From assembly GCA_023333565.1 (NCBI GenBank), contig JAJKFH010002505.1:186001-250000 (forward strand): DNA of 64,000 nucleotides, in the 5' to 3' direction. This document shows positions 11,938 through 22,479 of this stretch, piece after piece. Position numbers and translations under genes: made by a program. Source of the stretch: Puffinus mauretanicus (lineage: Eukaryota; Chordata; Aves; Procellariiformes; Procellariidae). Numbering within the stretch: the first letter of the stretch is position 1; every line of letters begins with the position of its first letter. The notes beneath the pieces were generated by a model. That model was given only the letters and a program-made list of their open reading frames with translations. It searched no databases and had not been told where the DNA came from.

Positions 11938-14580
11938 CTACCCTAAAACAAGTTTTACTTTTCTGGAGCCTATAGGCCTGTCATTTAAATCAACAACAGC
12001 TGCCATAGCTTCATCACGAGACTCGAATGCAACCATTGCTTCTCCAGTGGGCATGCCTTTTTCATTGTATTTTAAGCACACTGAACCAGGGATCACTTGG
12101 TAACCATAAAAGAAATCCAAAATTTCATCCACCGAAACAGTAAAGGGCATATTTTGCACTTTAATGACAGTTGGTCCTGGCTTCCCAGACCCTGTTCCAA
12201 AACCTGGGGGTCCACTAATATGTATATTTCCTGGTCCAGGTCCAAACCCTGGAGGTCCACTTAAATGTCCAAGACCACTAGCAATTCCTGGAGGTCCAGC
12301 ACCAAAGGCGGGGGGTCCACTTAAACTGCCAGGACCATTACCAAAAGTCTGAGGACCCCCTGCAAAACCTGCCGGTCCACTCAAATTACCAGGACCACCT
12401 GCAAAACCTGGGACCTCAATACCTGCACCAGGTAAACCACTAGTTGCAACTGTAGGTATTCCTGGTCTGGAATCAGGAAAGCCACCTATTCCAGGTGGTG
12501 GTAGAGGGGGACCAAATGTGCCAGACCCGCCGAAGTTACCAGGGAAATTAAATGGAGGACCATTGTTTGCATCTTTAGGATTTCCCCCCAAGAAGGCATG
12601 CTCATCCCCACCAGCGCCCTGTGCTCCTGGCACAGGTGCACTTCCTTGTATCGGTATTTTCAGTATCTTTTTCCCTTGAGATGGTGGGTTTCTCTCAATA
12701 TCTCTCATTTCTTCTACAGTTATCAAACGCAAAACAACATCTCTTCCATTCAGTTTTTTACGGTGCAAACGCTCTGCCTTACGAGCATCATCTTCAGCTT
12801 TAAACTGAACCAGTGCTTGTCCTAAACCTTGCCCGTTATTATCAACAAGAATTTGTACAGAGTTTTCTTCTACTGCCAGTCCCTCTAGAAACTGAAGGAT
12901 TTCCATTTTTGTTATATTATATGGAATATTAGATATATGTGCACACAATTTTGGCGAGCCTGGCTCTCCCTCGGCATTCATGAGGATTTCTCTCTGGTCA
13001 TAGCTGAAGTTCTGCAATCTTTTACGAATCATATCTATCTTTTCTAACATTGCCTTTTTAGTAATTGGATGAACTTGAATAAAGCGATTCCCTATGTACT
13101 GCTTATGATGACACAAAGCTGCTTTATAATCAGCTTCATTCCTGAACTCAACAAAACCCTCTCCAATTGCCTTCCCATTAGGTCCATAAGCTATATAAAT
13201 GCTGTCTTCAACTATATCCAGCTTTTTAAAAAAATCTATCACATGTTTGTTCTCTGATTCAAAGGGAAGACCTTTCAAATAAACACAGAAACCCTGCTCA
13301 TGGGGAGATCTCGACCGTGACCTTTTCTGTCCACTGGGAGATTTGGACCTAGAATGAGGCTGGGGAGGAGGAGGGTGTGACTGCCCAGAAGGACCCATGG
13401 TTTGCTTGAAAGTTATGTGGCCTCCAGCAGCCACCCACTGTCTCTCTGTTGCAGGACTAACTTCAACATAGCGCTGAATCATCAGCATTCTGTTTCGCTT
13501 CAGTGCTTCAAATGTATCTTGAGGAGAAAAAAACTTAACTAGTCCATTTCCATTATTTCGACCTACATGATCCTTCAGCATATGGACTGCATCCACACGG
13601 AGCCCAAGGAAAAAGTCTTTCACATCAGATTCTGTTGCAGAAAAAGGCATTCCATGAACGCTGACATATAAATCATCTGGATTGATTGGAATTGGCTTGA
13701 CACTACTTTGAGAATTCATCTGGATAGGATTTACAGGATTCATGGGACCAATAAACAATGGATTCAAGCCGCTGTTCATATTCACTGCTGCTCCAGACCC
13801 ATTCATTCCAGTGGGTAAAGGTGCTACGGGTGGAGGATTCATAGGAGGCATTCCTGATATGGGAGGCATAGGTGTCATTGGAGGTACAGGGGGCACAGGG
13901 GGTATCGGAGGAACTGGAGGAACAGGAGGCAGTGTGGGTACAGGAGGTGGAACAGGTATCGGGGGAATAGAAGGCATTGGTGGCAAAGATGGCATAGCTG
14001 GGATAGGAGGGATTGGTGGAGGAGGTACTGTGTTCATTGGGGATGCTGTGCTAGGTATAGTTGAGCTAAATGTTGGGCTACCAAAGGTACTCCCAAGATT
14101 TGGAGGTGCAGTCCCCATACCAGCAGTAGAAAGTGTGGATATGTTTTTATTGCTTTCATGCACAGTAGTAGCAGCAGTTACTACACTAGGAGAAGGATTA
14201 TTAAAGTTAGGTACAGTAGTAGGTAAGTTAACCCTTCCACTCATTCCAGAACTAGGTGGTGGCCCCGACCTGCTAGCATTTGCTGGTGGCATATCTAGAT
14301 TGGCAGTTTCGAAACGCCTACGACTGAGTTCTATCATGTTCTGCATTTCAGTTTTACTGCTCAGCAATAGTGTTACTTTTGACCCTTTAATTGTACCACC
14401 TGTGCGCATCATACCAAGCCTTGCATCTTCATCAGTGGCAAAAACGATGAAAGCCTCACCCAGTTCACCCCCTACAATATGCACGCCCCCATCAGGAATG
14501 GTCAATCCAGAGAAGAAGTGGCGAATGTCCATGGTCCCCGCCACAATCGGGAGACCTTGCAAGCGGATGACCACAGCCAT
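11938..14580 (-). CDS. RBM12: RNA-binding motif protein 12 (SWAN), single coding exon
   Basis: A complete 880-residue RBM12, a nuclear RNA-binding protein of the hnRNP F/H-like qRRM family. The start is the ATG at 14580 (MAVVIRLQGL). The open frame runs 14 codons further upstream, but a splice acceptor sits there (TTTCAG ending at 14587, or CTGCAG ending at 14603), so those codons are intron or 5' UTR. Domains in order: RRM1 about 1-75; a Pro-rich PPxP tract about 185-258; RRM2 303-378; a Ser/Arg stretch 408-426 (SRSKSPSGQKRSRSRSP); RRM3 430-505; RRM4 543-620; a Gly/Pro-rich linker with SGP-(P/A)-x-F(G/A) repeats 725-800; and RRM5 804-880, ending at the last residue (KVKLVLG). The whole reading frame is in one exon, as in mammals. 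The human protein is 932 aa (from memory). RRM2-4 fall at nearly the same residue numbers, so the missing length lies in the repeat linker. Confidence 0.97.
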   Translation of the reverse strand: MAVVIRLQGLPIVAGTMDIRHFFSGLTIPDGGVHIVGGELGEAFIVFATDEDARLGMMRTGGTIKGSKVTLLLSSKTEMQNMIELSRRRFETANLDMPPANASRSGPPPSSGMSGRVNLPTTVPNFNNPSPSVVTAATTVHESNKNISTLSTAGMGTAPPNLGSTFGSPTFSSTIPSTASPMNTVPPPPIPPIPAMPSLPPMPSIPPIPVPPPVPTLPPVPPVPPIPPVPPVPPMTPMPPISGMPPMNPPPVAPLPTGMNGSGAAVNMNSGLNPLFIGPMNPVNPIQMNSQSSVKPIPINPDDLYVSVHGMPFSATESDVKDFFLGLRVDAVHMLKDHVGRNNGNGLVKFFSPQDTFEALKRNRMLMIQRYVEVSPATERQWVAAGGHITFKQTMGPSGQSHPPPPQPHSRSKSPSGQKRSRSRSPHEQGFCVYLKGLPFESENKHVIDFFKKLDIVEDSIYIAYGPNGKAIGEGFVEFRNEADYKAALCHHKQYIGNRFIQVHPITKKAMLEKIDMIRKRLQNFSYDQREILMNAEGEPGSPKLCAHISNIPYNITKMEILQFLEGLAVEENSVQILVDNNGQGLGQALVQFKAEDDARKAERLHRKKLNGRDVVLRLITVEEMRDIERNPPSQGKKILKIPIQGSAPVPGAQGAGGDEHAFLGGNPKDANNGPPFNFPGNFGGSGTFGPPLPPPGIGGFPDSRPGIPTVATSGLPGAGIEVPGFAGGPGNLSGPAGFAGGPQTFGNGPGSLSGPPAFGAGPPGIASGLGHLSGPPGFGPGPGNIHISGPPGFGTGSGKPGPTVIKVQNMPFTVSVDEILDFFYGYQVIPGSVCLKYNEKGMPTGEAMVAFESRDEAMAAVVDLNDRPIGSRKVKLVLG
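12181..12408 (-). repeat. RBM12 Gly/Pro/Phe linker repeat
   Basis: An imperfect in-frame repeat coding residues 725-800 of RBM12. Units of about 15-20 codons are built on SGPPGFG, SGPPAFG and SGPAGFA, separated by GPGN or GPGS. Such arrays gain and lose units easily, and this copy is shorter than the human linker. Confidence 0.8.
13807..14028 (-). repeat. RBM12 proline-rich repeat
   Basis: An in-frame PPxPP/PPVPP tract coding residues about 185-258. It is low-complexity and degenerate at the codon level. It is also what keeps a long antisense frame open on the plus strand; that antisense frame is not a gene. Confidence 0.8.
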
Positions 14581-14602
14581 GCTGCGCTGAAACAACACAC
14601 AC

Positions 14603-17600
14603 CTGCAGATGAGAAAAGGCAACGGCTATGTCAGACTACTGTTTATGACACCATGCAATTACCTACAGACACCATCTACTATATTTGTTTACATACACCT
14701 AACAACATCTTGCAAAGATTAAGCATGTTCATATTCCAAGTTCCTTATTCACGTTTGTTTACTTCACAGAGATTGAAGTATTAAATATTTACCAACACAA
14801 TTAGTATATATTTTGCACTAGAAATTCCAAAATAACTGTTAAACTAAGACCCACAAGTGTCAGTAAAAAAAAAAAAAACACCTAAGGAACAGCAAAAATC
14901 AGAACTATTATATCAGTAGTTGAATATTTAATGGAACGTAAGCAAAATGAGTATTTTAGCCAAGCAGATAAAATTAATATACCATACTCTGATATGGTAT
15001 CCGCTGTACCTGGCAAAGTGACTGTGACAAATTCTGCACACCTATGGGAAATAAACAGTTCTCTTTCATTTGGGGAGGGAATTTATCTCCTGCCAGGTGA
15101 AGACGAGTAGGAATGTAACAGTGGATTGGTTACGAACAAAAGCCCATTATGGACAACTAGCAACAGTGAGACTCGCACAACATCCTGAGAGGGACCATCC
15201 AGATTATACTGATCCTGTATTTTTCTCCTAGCAAAGGCAAGAGGTCTAGGTGACCATGAAGCTAGCTAACCATGATAAATTAGCCCCAGACATTTTGTGA
15301 CAATACAGAGCTCACCGAAACTAGATTATCATCTATGCATATCCTAGCTAGGTATTTGGCCTTTACAACTTTCAAAAACAAGGTATAATTTTTTAATAGT
15401 TGCAGATGTTCTGTCTAATATTACACTTTCTGTCTCAGGCACAAGTAAATGACTTTTACCTCTGCAGCTGAGGTTAGTGGAAGCTTCAGATCAGTTTTGA
15501 ACAGGGAGATCTTGACAGTTACCTTGTACACATTCTACAAAAGAGCCTGAGGTCATATCAGAAGTTCAAAACAAACAGGAAACTAGGTAATTCTGACTTA
15601 TTCTTGACAAACCTTCAGCAAAGACTGAAAGCATCATATTAATACTAGCACAATGCACCAGTTCAGAAGCCAGCCTCTCATCCTAAACAGTCAGCAGCAG
15701 CACCTTGTTTCACCTGAATCACTTCACCTCTGAAACTTCTTGACTTCCTAAGTACAAGCCAGTTCAGTATCTGTATGGAAGACCTCTAAGGCTCCCATCA
15801 GACACATACAAATGGTGTTAACTAAGCATTTGAAATCAAGGATGAACCAGATGATACAATGCAATACCAGGAGGCAGTGCATCACCAAAGACTTTTGGCT
15901 GTATGCCAAAGCTATGACCAACTACGATCAGTAACTATCTCCAACATTTCACATTCAAGCTAAGTATTGTATCCCAGCAAACAGTCAATTCTTTAAGCCA
16001 GCTGCATTTGCCTGTCCAAGTCTTCCAATCGCTTTAGAGTAGACATGCCTTGAATACATCCTTAACTACTAGGTAAAGCCTCTATCCAACAATTTAACCA
16101 GGTAAGGCTGAATTCAGTACTTCATGAAAACAAGAGTAACAATTCTTCTACAGGGGAAAAAAAAGAAGCAATTCTTTTGTTTGCATGATGGAACTTCAGA
16201 TTACTCAAATGGGTACTTAAGTATTTTGTTTTGTTGCCCAATAAACCAGAGCTATCCCCTTCCATACACTAATGAACTCAAGCAACGTACTCGGGTATTA
16301 AAGGGCATTGGCCCACATCCAGTTGACACCAGAGACGTGCAGAGGACCTTTCTCCCTCAAGGAAACAGCAGACAAGCCCACTGGCACAAAGTCAGCTCTG
16401 CTGCTCTAGCCCCTATGAATGAACATCCAATTCCTTACTATACTGTCTTGAAAGAGAAACTGGAACTTGCAAGAACATGAGAAGGTTTAAAAAAAAAAAA
16501 AATCTAGCTGTATATACTGCTAAGAAAACCCCGACTACACCAAGGGATGGTGGCAACAGAAAGGGGAATATATACTAAGCCTCAGGGATTTTTTTTTTTT
16601 TTTTAAAGCAACTTTCCCATCTCCACGGCAAGGTAACAAAAGCAACGTCTTGCACTTATCTCTTATAGTGACACTTACATTTAGCTTGAGAATAAAGTTC
16701 ATTGCTCAATCATTTTCCAACAGCAAAATAACTGGCCCATGTGAAAAAAACATGGTCAAAGTAAGAACTATCTATGCTATATATACATCGAAGAAAGCAT
16801 GTAAGAATCTTCGCACTGTTTTAAAACATCAGTATTCTTCAATGATTCTGTAGTTTTATTTTAAATTTGCCTAACATTGATAGCAATCTCTGAAACTAAA
16901 GTTGAAATGAAAATTCTGCGTACTTTAAGGAAGCCATACTAAAGGGGATTGTAAAACCTGTACATTATGCTACAGGATTGCTTTTGAATTAGATGATCAA
17001 TTAGGCAAGCAAGCAGTATAAAAGCACCCCTGTTTTTGCTCCTATGCTTTGAAAAATAAAATAATACTAATAGCAAATCCTGCTAGGAGGTTTACATTTT
17101 CTCAATTACCTTTTATACAAAGGAATGAGTTTCAGAAATTTTTATGCATCTAGAGTTAGACATTTGAAGTTTCTTGTGTTAAATGGGAGATTACTTTTAG
17201 TTATTTCCTTACTGATGCAAAAGGGATGACAATCCGATATGGTCATTAGTTGAAGAAAGGCAACTTGGGAAGGTTTTTCTGCTCAAATCTGCTGGTTTAG
17301 AACAACATATATTCTTTATCAGAACTGACACCTGCTAGATAACTGGATTTACTAATGATTCCATGAATCTAGCCCAGAAGTCAAATTAACAGATAAAGTC
17401 ACAAAAGAATTCTTAAGAGTTCAAGCATTTGAATATTTACATAACTTCTGGGATAATGCAAGTGTTTCAATCTTGCACTAAATTCAAAACTTCATTATAA
17501 ATGCTAAGAGATATCCTGAAGTTTTGTTACTAAGTATTCTATTTAGGTCCACTAAATCAAATCACTACCAACAAAAAACCCAAACAGCTGCTTAGACATA

Positions 17601-20600
17601 TAGTTGCTAGAAAAACTAGCTGCAATGACTTCAGTGTAGTTAATTCCATGCATGATATTAAGCAAATGCTTGCTATTAAGCAAGAGCTAACAGTAGCATG
17701 GTACGAATAAGAAGAATTTTAAGGACTTTACTCCATCAAGTATTTTTGGCAAAAAAGTATTTTGTCAATTCAAAACATAACTGCTTCAAATTTTTCAGGA
17801 TTTCAGTGCTTTAACAAAGTATTAGTTTCATTTCTGTGATTTAAAGAAAAAATCACAAGGACCAAAAAGGTCAAATTTCACATTTCTAAGCACTCACGAG
17901 TCCGATTTTTTCCAAAACGCACTTAGAAGACAATAACCCATTCACTCAAATTTTCCAACTAATGAAAAAGCAAAGCCTGCCCAAATATTTCACTGTTCAC
18001 TTGTAAAGATCAACATACATGCAGAGGCAACATTAACTTCAGACACAGATTGGGCTACACACCTCTTAAGTGTGCATTGAAGGCTTTTTGTTGGGCTGTT
18101 AGAGGTGTTCTCAAGCTATCTGCTTTTCCCTCTGTACAAAAAGGTACTTTAAGGCAAAAATGGGTTTTGTTGTCATTTTGTGTGTTTGGTATATTTTTGG
18201 AAAGGCCAAAAGCACAAAATCCTAGAGTTGTACTATGGACAAGCCATCCCTATTAGCAAGCCGAGATCAAGAACGGAGAGTAAAGGGCTGCCGACAATCA
18301 ATCCAATTCAACTCATTTGATGAACCGCAACAGCGTGTTTGTGTCTTGACAGTAACGGCTTTAAAAATGTTGATGTTACACTGGAAAAGGTGTACAAGAT
18401 GACAATATTACTTCTTCCATTTATGTGCTAGTCAATAAAATAAGCAGAATTTGGTTCATATGCATAAATTGATGAAAACGCTAGACTAGCCTTTTAAGAC
18501 GCATTTTTCAAATTAAGAAAAGTTTAGAAGATTCGACATAGTCCCTGGGGAGTATTAAAGTACAATACCCACGTGGTACACATAGACAACATATTTGGCA
18601 ATTCTTGGACAAAAACTAAGAACTGGAATAACATTGGTATTGTAAGAGGAATTTTAAGTATCCAGGCTGAGACTGTCTAGCAAAAGCTAAAACTGGAGAC
18701 CTCAGTTTTCAGTTTAGCCTTTTTTTTTGTTTTTTAAAAAAAGGTTAAAATCAACCTGTTAGATTAAGATAGTCATCTCCGAGCTAATTTGAACCTATCT
18801 GATCCCTTTAAATGCTGCAAAACCTAATTAGAACCAATTACTGCACACTTCTAAACGCCAATAATTAGAAACATGCAGACCTGTGGGCTGCAGCAAAGTA
18901 GCTACATTTTCCAACAGTGCAAAATAACTGGGAGAGTGTTCCAGACTACCACATGCTGATGAAACAACAAAACATTAGTTTGGCAGAAAATTCTGCTTAC
19001 AAGAACAACGTTGCCAGAACCACCATCTCCAGTGGGAGTCAAAGTAAAGAGACTAGCTATAGATTATTTGACCCAAATGTTTTGATACCAATTCACAGAT
19101 TCCAAAAGCTTCAAATATTTCTTAAGATATATTCAATATGCATATAAAGTAGTCTTCAATTCAAAGGCTCTTACCTGCAAAGACAGATGTTTTTTTCTTA
19201 ACAAGTAGCAGAAGCCAAGCCAATCCTGTGGGCAACCAATTAAAACCAACTTTTAGACTGCAATAAAGAATAAATGGAGGCAAAAATCAATGCAGGCAAC
19301 ACAACAGCAGTAACAGTTCACAAAGAACTGTATACACAGAAAGTTCAAACCTGCGACCACAAGGCACTGCGACATACAACAACCACAAGAGTAAGAGTGC
19401 ATTTTCTAATACCTTATCCCTGTATGACTTGTCAGTAATTGCACTGCACAGTTTTTGTATGGCTTCAAGATGTGAATATGCCTTCCGCAAAGAACATAAA
19501 AAGAACCAAAAAACATTCAAAGAATCTTTCAAATTTTCCCATCACCAATAGGTGGACAAATCATTCTTTCAGAGGCAAAAACCAAGAATTAAATACTTGA
19601 AAACCCTGAATTTTAACAAACCCTTGCTCCACCAATAATGATATTCCTTCCTCCAACTGCACATCTTCTTACTTGAACAAAGCAGCGTAAGCCGCACCTC
19701 AGAAAACCTCACTATAGCTGCACGCGAAGAATTCTTCAGGAGTCACACAAACTGGTGAAACTAAGTGACATTTCACAGCCACCTCTAGGCAGTCACCTCT
19801 ACAGAGCACAGAGTAAGAACTCCCCACTGAGACACTGTATTTTCAATTGTAATCTGTCATTTCATTATCCAAATCCTGATCAAATGCCCATTTTTTTCAT
19901 CCCTGTATAAAAACTGTCTTCCTGGGATTACACCTCAACAAGAGCACCAAACATTTTAAGTGGCAACATAAGTATTTTGTATTTAAAGAAGGGATGGAAA
20001 ACCCTTGCTCCTTCATTGCTTAGTAGACCATCTCATACTAAAATTGTGACTCTTTGGGAAACTCTCCAGGAATGAATCACACTAAGAACAAATAACTGCA
20101 GCCTCCACACACAACCCAAACAAGCCGTTTTCAGTTAAAAGGATCATTACCGAAGTTAACTTAGAGAAAGAAGTACTACCAAACCATCCACAAACTCCCT
20201 AACAGAGGGAATTAAAACAGATATTCACAGATCTTCAAGGACATTAACAGCAGACTTACAAGCGAGAAAGATACAACTACGTTCTTTAGACTTATATTAA
20301 AATGGCAAATGCATTTAGGAAAATAACTTTTTTTTTTTATTATTATTAGACCTTTAAGAGAAACATGCAATCCTATATTAGGATTCAACTATATACTTTC
20401 ATATCTAGCAGTGTCAAACAGTAGTTTACAATGCAGGAAAGAATGTAATCACCTGAAAAACAGTTTAATGCAAAAACACACCTGCTTCAAGAAGCAGATA
20501 AATCTTTCATGCACAAGGAACTTCCCATTTGGAAGAAAAACCCATATAATTTGATATATTTCCAGTATAGCAACCACAGTATTGCTTATGTTCCTCTTCA

Positions 20601-21743
20601 CAACACTGAAAACAAGCTGAAGATTTGCAGTGGACTAAGACAACATGCTATAATATGAAACAACATAAACAAAACCAAGCAGCATTCTTCAAAAAAGGTG
20701 CAAAACTCCACTCTACTATGTTTAACCTTTCCATCAAACACCATCTACTTTTGTTTGCAAGTCTCAATTCTCTCAACTTTAAAGAAAACCATCCATCACT
20801 CCCGTAGGTAAAGACATCCTTTCCAACCAACCCGATGCGCAAGAGCGTATTAACTAGAGAAACACTGACTGGGGCACGGGTGCTTCCACACACCGCTGAC
20901 ACCACACCTCTGAGACTTCATGGGAGAGACTCTCCACAACATCCTGTCAGCTATACAGAAAGAACCACCATCCACTGGACACAAAACAGCCAATGAAACA
21001 ACCTTAAGAGGAGTCCACCAAGAAAACAACCTGCCGATTTTTCTGCCTAACCCCAGCAGATCGAGGTGGGTAAGAAAATCACTAAGAATGTGTAAGTTTA
21101 AGAGTGAGTAAAACCAGAGCCAAGAGTTTTTTCGAAAGCAACCTCAGACAGACTCCCGGTGTACTTCTAGGACCCACTTCAACACTAGGTTGTTTTTGGT
21201 GGTTTGTTTTTTTTACGGAGCTGATTTTTATTACTGGAGAAGAGCGTTATGTTACTGCACGGCAACTTCGCTGGTGTTTACAGGGTAACCCCGACGAGCG
21301 GCGGCAGCGCCGCAGGCACCAGGGACCTTCTTCCCCTCAAATTGCAGAGCGTTTGCCTCGCTTCGTCCCCCGGGGCCGGGCCAGGAGCAGCCGCCGGCGC
21401 CCCGCGGAGCCCCCCCGGCACGAGCCACGCCGGGACCGGCCCCGCGCCGCTTCCTCCCGCGCCGAAGGGGCGAGGCGCCGACAACGGGACCACGCCGCCG
21501 CGCCCGCCTAGAGCGCGCAAGTCCCGCGCCCCGCCGCTCCCCCGCAGCTCGGGGCCCCGCCAGGCGCCGCTCCCGGGCTGCGCGACCCCCGGGCCCGCCA
21601 GGCGCCGCCCGCAACCGCCCAGCCCCGGCCCCGGCCGCCGCCGGCGGAGCCCCCGCGCTCCGGCCCCGCCGCCGCCCGCAAGGTTACTCCGCCGCCCCCG
21701 CCTATCGGGCCCTCGGCGCCTGCGCTCGGCCCGCACATACTCA
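14603..21743 (-). other. RBM12: RBM12 5' intron
   Basis: About 7.1 kb between the coding-exon acceptor and the proximal first-exon donor on the minus strand. The 3' end is a strong polypyrimidine tract followed by CTGCAG ending at 14603; a second AG ending at 14587 is a possible alternative. The donor at 21744-21743 reads CAG|GTGAGTATG. Inside are AT-rich sequence and short A/T runs, with no coding exon or intact repeat recognised. In mammals CPNE1 transcripts begin from the same 5' exons and splice past RBM12, so this intron may be shared by two genes here too; that is inference. Confidence 0.7.
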
Positions 21744-21744
21744 C

Positions 21745-21930
21745 CTGCCCGCGCCGGCCGCGCAGCTCCGCGGGCCGCCGGGCGCGGGCGGAGGCGCGGC
21801 GAGAGGGAGGGAGGGAGGAAGGGAGCGGGCGAGGGACGGCCCGGGCCCCCCAGCCTCAGCGTGCCAGGCCGCGGCGAGGCGGAAGCGGCCCCCGCTCGGC
21901 GCCCCGGGCCCCCGGGAGGCACCGCCCGCC
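21745..21930 (-). other. RBM12: RBM12 alternative non-coding first exon, proximal
   Basis: The exon 3' end is defined by a near-perfect donor (GGGCAG|GTGAGTATG; GT at 21744-21743) inside the CpG island. The 5' end is not visible from sequence, so the upper coordinate is a guess. It would join to the acceptor just before the RBM12 ATG. Confidence 0.5.
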
Positions 21931-22000
21931 CCAGCCCGGCCCGGCCCGGCCCTTTGTGCGCGGGGACGCGTGCCAGCCGCGCCGCGCCCAGCCTCCCTCC

Positions 22001-22030
22001 CCTCGCCTCGCCTCGCCTCGCCTCGCCTCG
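22001..22030. repeat. CCTCG pentamer microsatellite
   Basis: Six perfect CCTCG units in the CpG island, flanked by degenerate copies and near a second GGCCC-type pentamer run (about 22070-22095). It is non-coding and expected to vary in length. Confidence 0.85.
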
Positions 22031-22115
22031 CCACGCCGCGGGCCCGCAGCGCGGGCCAGGGCAGGCGGCCCGGCCCGGCCCGACCCGGCCCGGCCGGGCG
22101 CCGCCGCGCTCTTAC

Positions 22116-22225
22116 CGAGGGATCTGTACGGGAAAAAGGGTTAGAACGGAGCCGAACCGCCCCGGGCCCCGCTCCGCGCCGAGGCCAGCGCCACCGACCG
22201 CGCAGCGCCACAAAATGGCCGCCTC
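22116..22225 (-). other. RBM12: RBM12 alternative non-coding first exon, distal
   Basis: A second good minus-strand donor (CCCTCG|GTAAGAG; GT at 22115-22114) lies 371 bp upstream of the first. The start site is placed near the YY1-type motif by analogy with other YY1-initiator housekeeping genes. The upper coordinate is approximate. Confidence 0.45.
22212..22223. promoter_or_regulatory. YY1-type motif
   Basis: AAAATGGCCGCC on the plus strand reads GGCGGCCATTTT on the minus strand. This fits the YY1 consensus (core CCAT) often found just downstream of the start site in TATA-less promoters. It sits about 100 bp upstream of the distal RBM12 first-exon donor. Confidence 0.6.
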
Positions 22226-22479
22226 GATGCGGCGCCGCCACCCGCCGCCAGAGAGGGGCGGGGCCTGGGCGTGGCGGCCCGAGGAGGGCGGGGCCCGCCA
22301 GTGCGCGCAGGGGCAGACGGCGACCGCGCGGCGGGTCGCGGCTCATCTCACCGCGGGGGGGCCGGGGGGGCGCGGGAGGCGGTGTCCTTTGCCCCCCGGT
22401 CGGCACGCGCGCCTTTCGTAGGGCAACACGGCAGCCGGAAGGCTGAGAAGAGCAGCGTCGGACCCACGGCACGAGATCC

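Larger units (their letters stand above)
21280..22450. promoter_or_regulatory. CpG-island promoter of RBM12 (and probably CPNE1)
   Basis: About 1.2 kb of extremely GC-rich, CpG-dense sequence in an otherwise AT-rich region. It contains GC boxes, two good minus-strand splice donors and a YY1-type motif. No TATA box is obvious. Long open frames on both strands here are a by-product of stop-codon-poor GC-rich DNA. A CpG island with multiple first exons fits a housekeeping promoter with dispersed start sites. Nothing convincing shows a plus-strand transcript starting here. Confidence 0.85.

Noticed and set aside
13742..14590. 282-codon plus-strand open frame rich in Gly-Gly-Ile/Thr repeats
   Set aside because: It is the exact antisense of the RBM12 proline-rich coding tract. 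It has no start context, domain or splice evidence, and the repeat alone explains the open frame.
14581..14622. Fourteen extra in-frame codons upstream of the RBM12 ATG
   Set aside because: They contain a splice acceptor and polypyrimidine tract. RBM12 orthologues begin MAVVIRLQGLP, so translation starts at 14580.
21061..21075. Plus-strand donor-like TGG|GTAAGAAA just outside the CpG island
   Set aside because: A single donor-like site with no plus-strand acceptor or coding exon nearby. It is upstream of the island and most likely chance.
21249..22421. 390-codon plus-strand and 303- and 214-codon minus-strand open frames in the CpG island
   Set aside because: GC-rich DNA lacks stop codons in several frames at once. 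The proteins are Arg/Pro/Ala low-complexity and overlap each other, as expected for a promoter.
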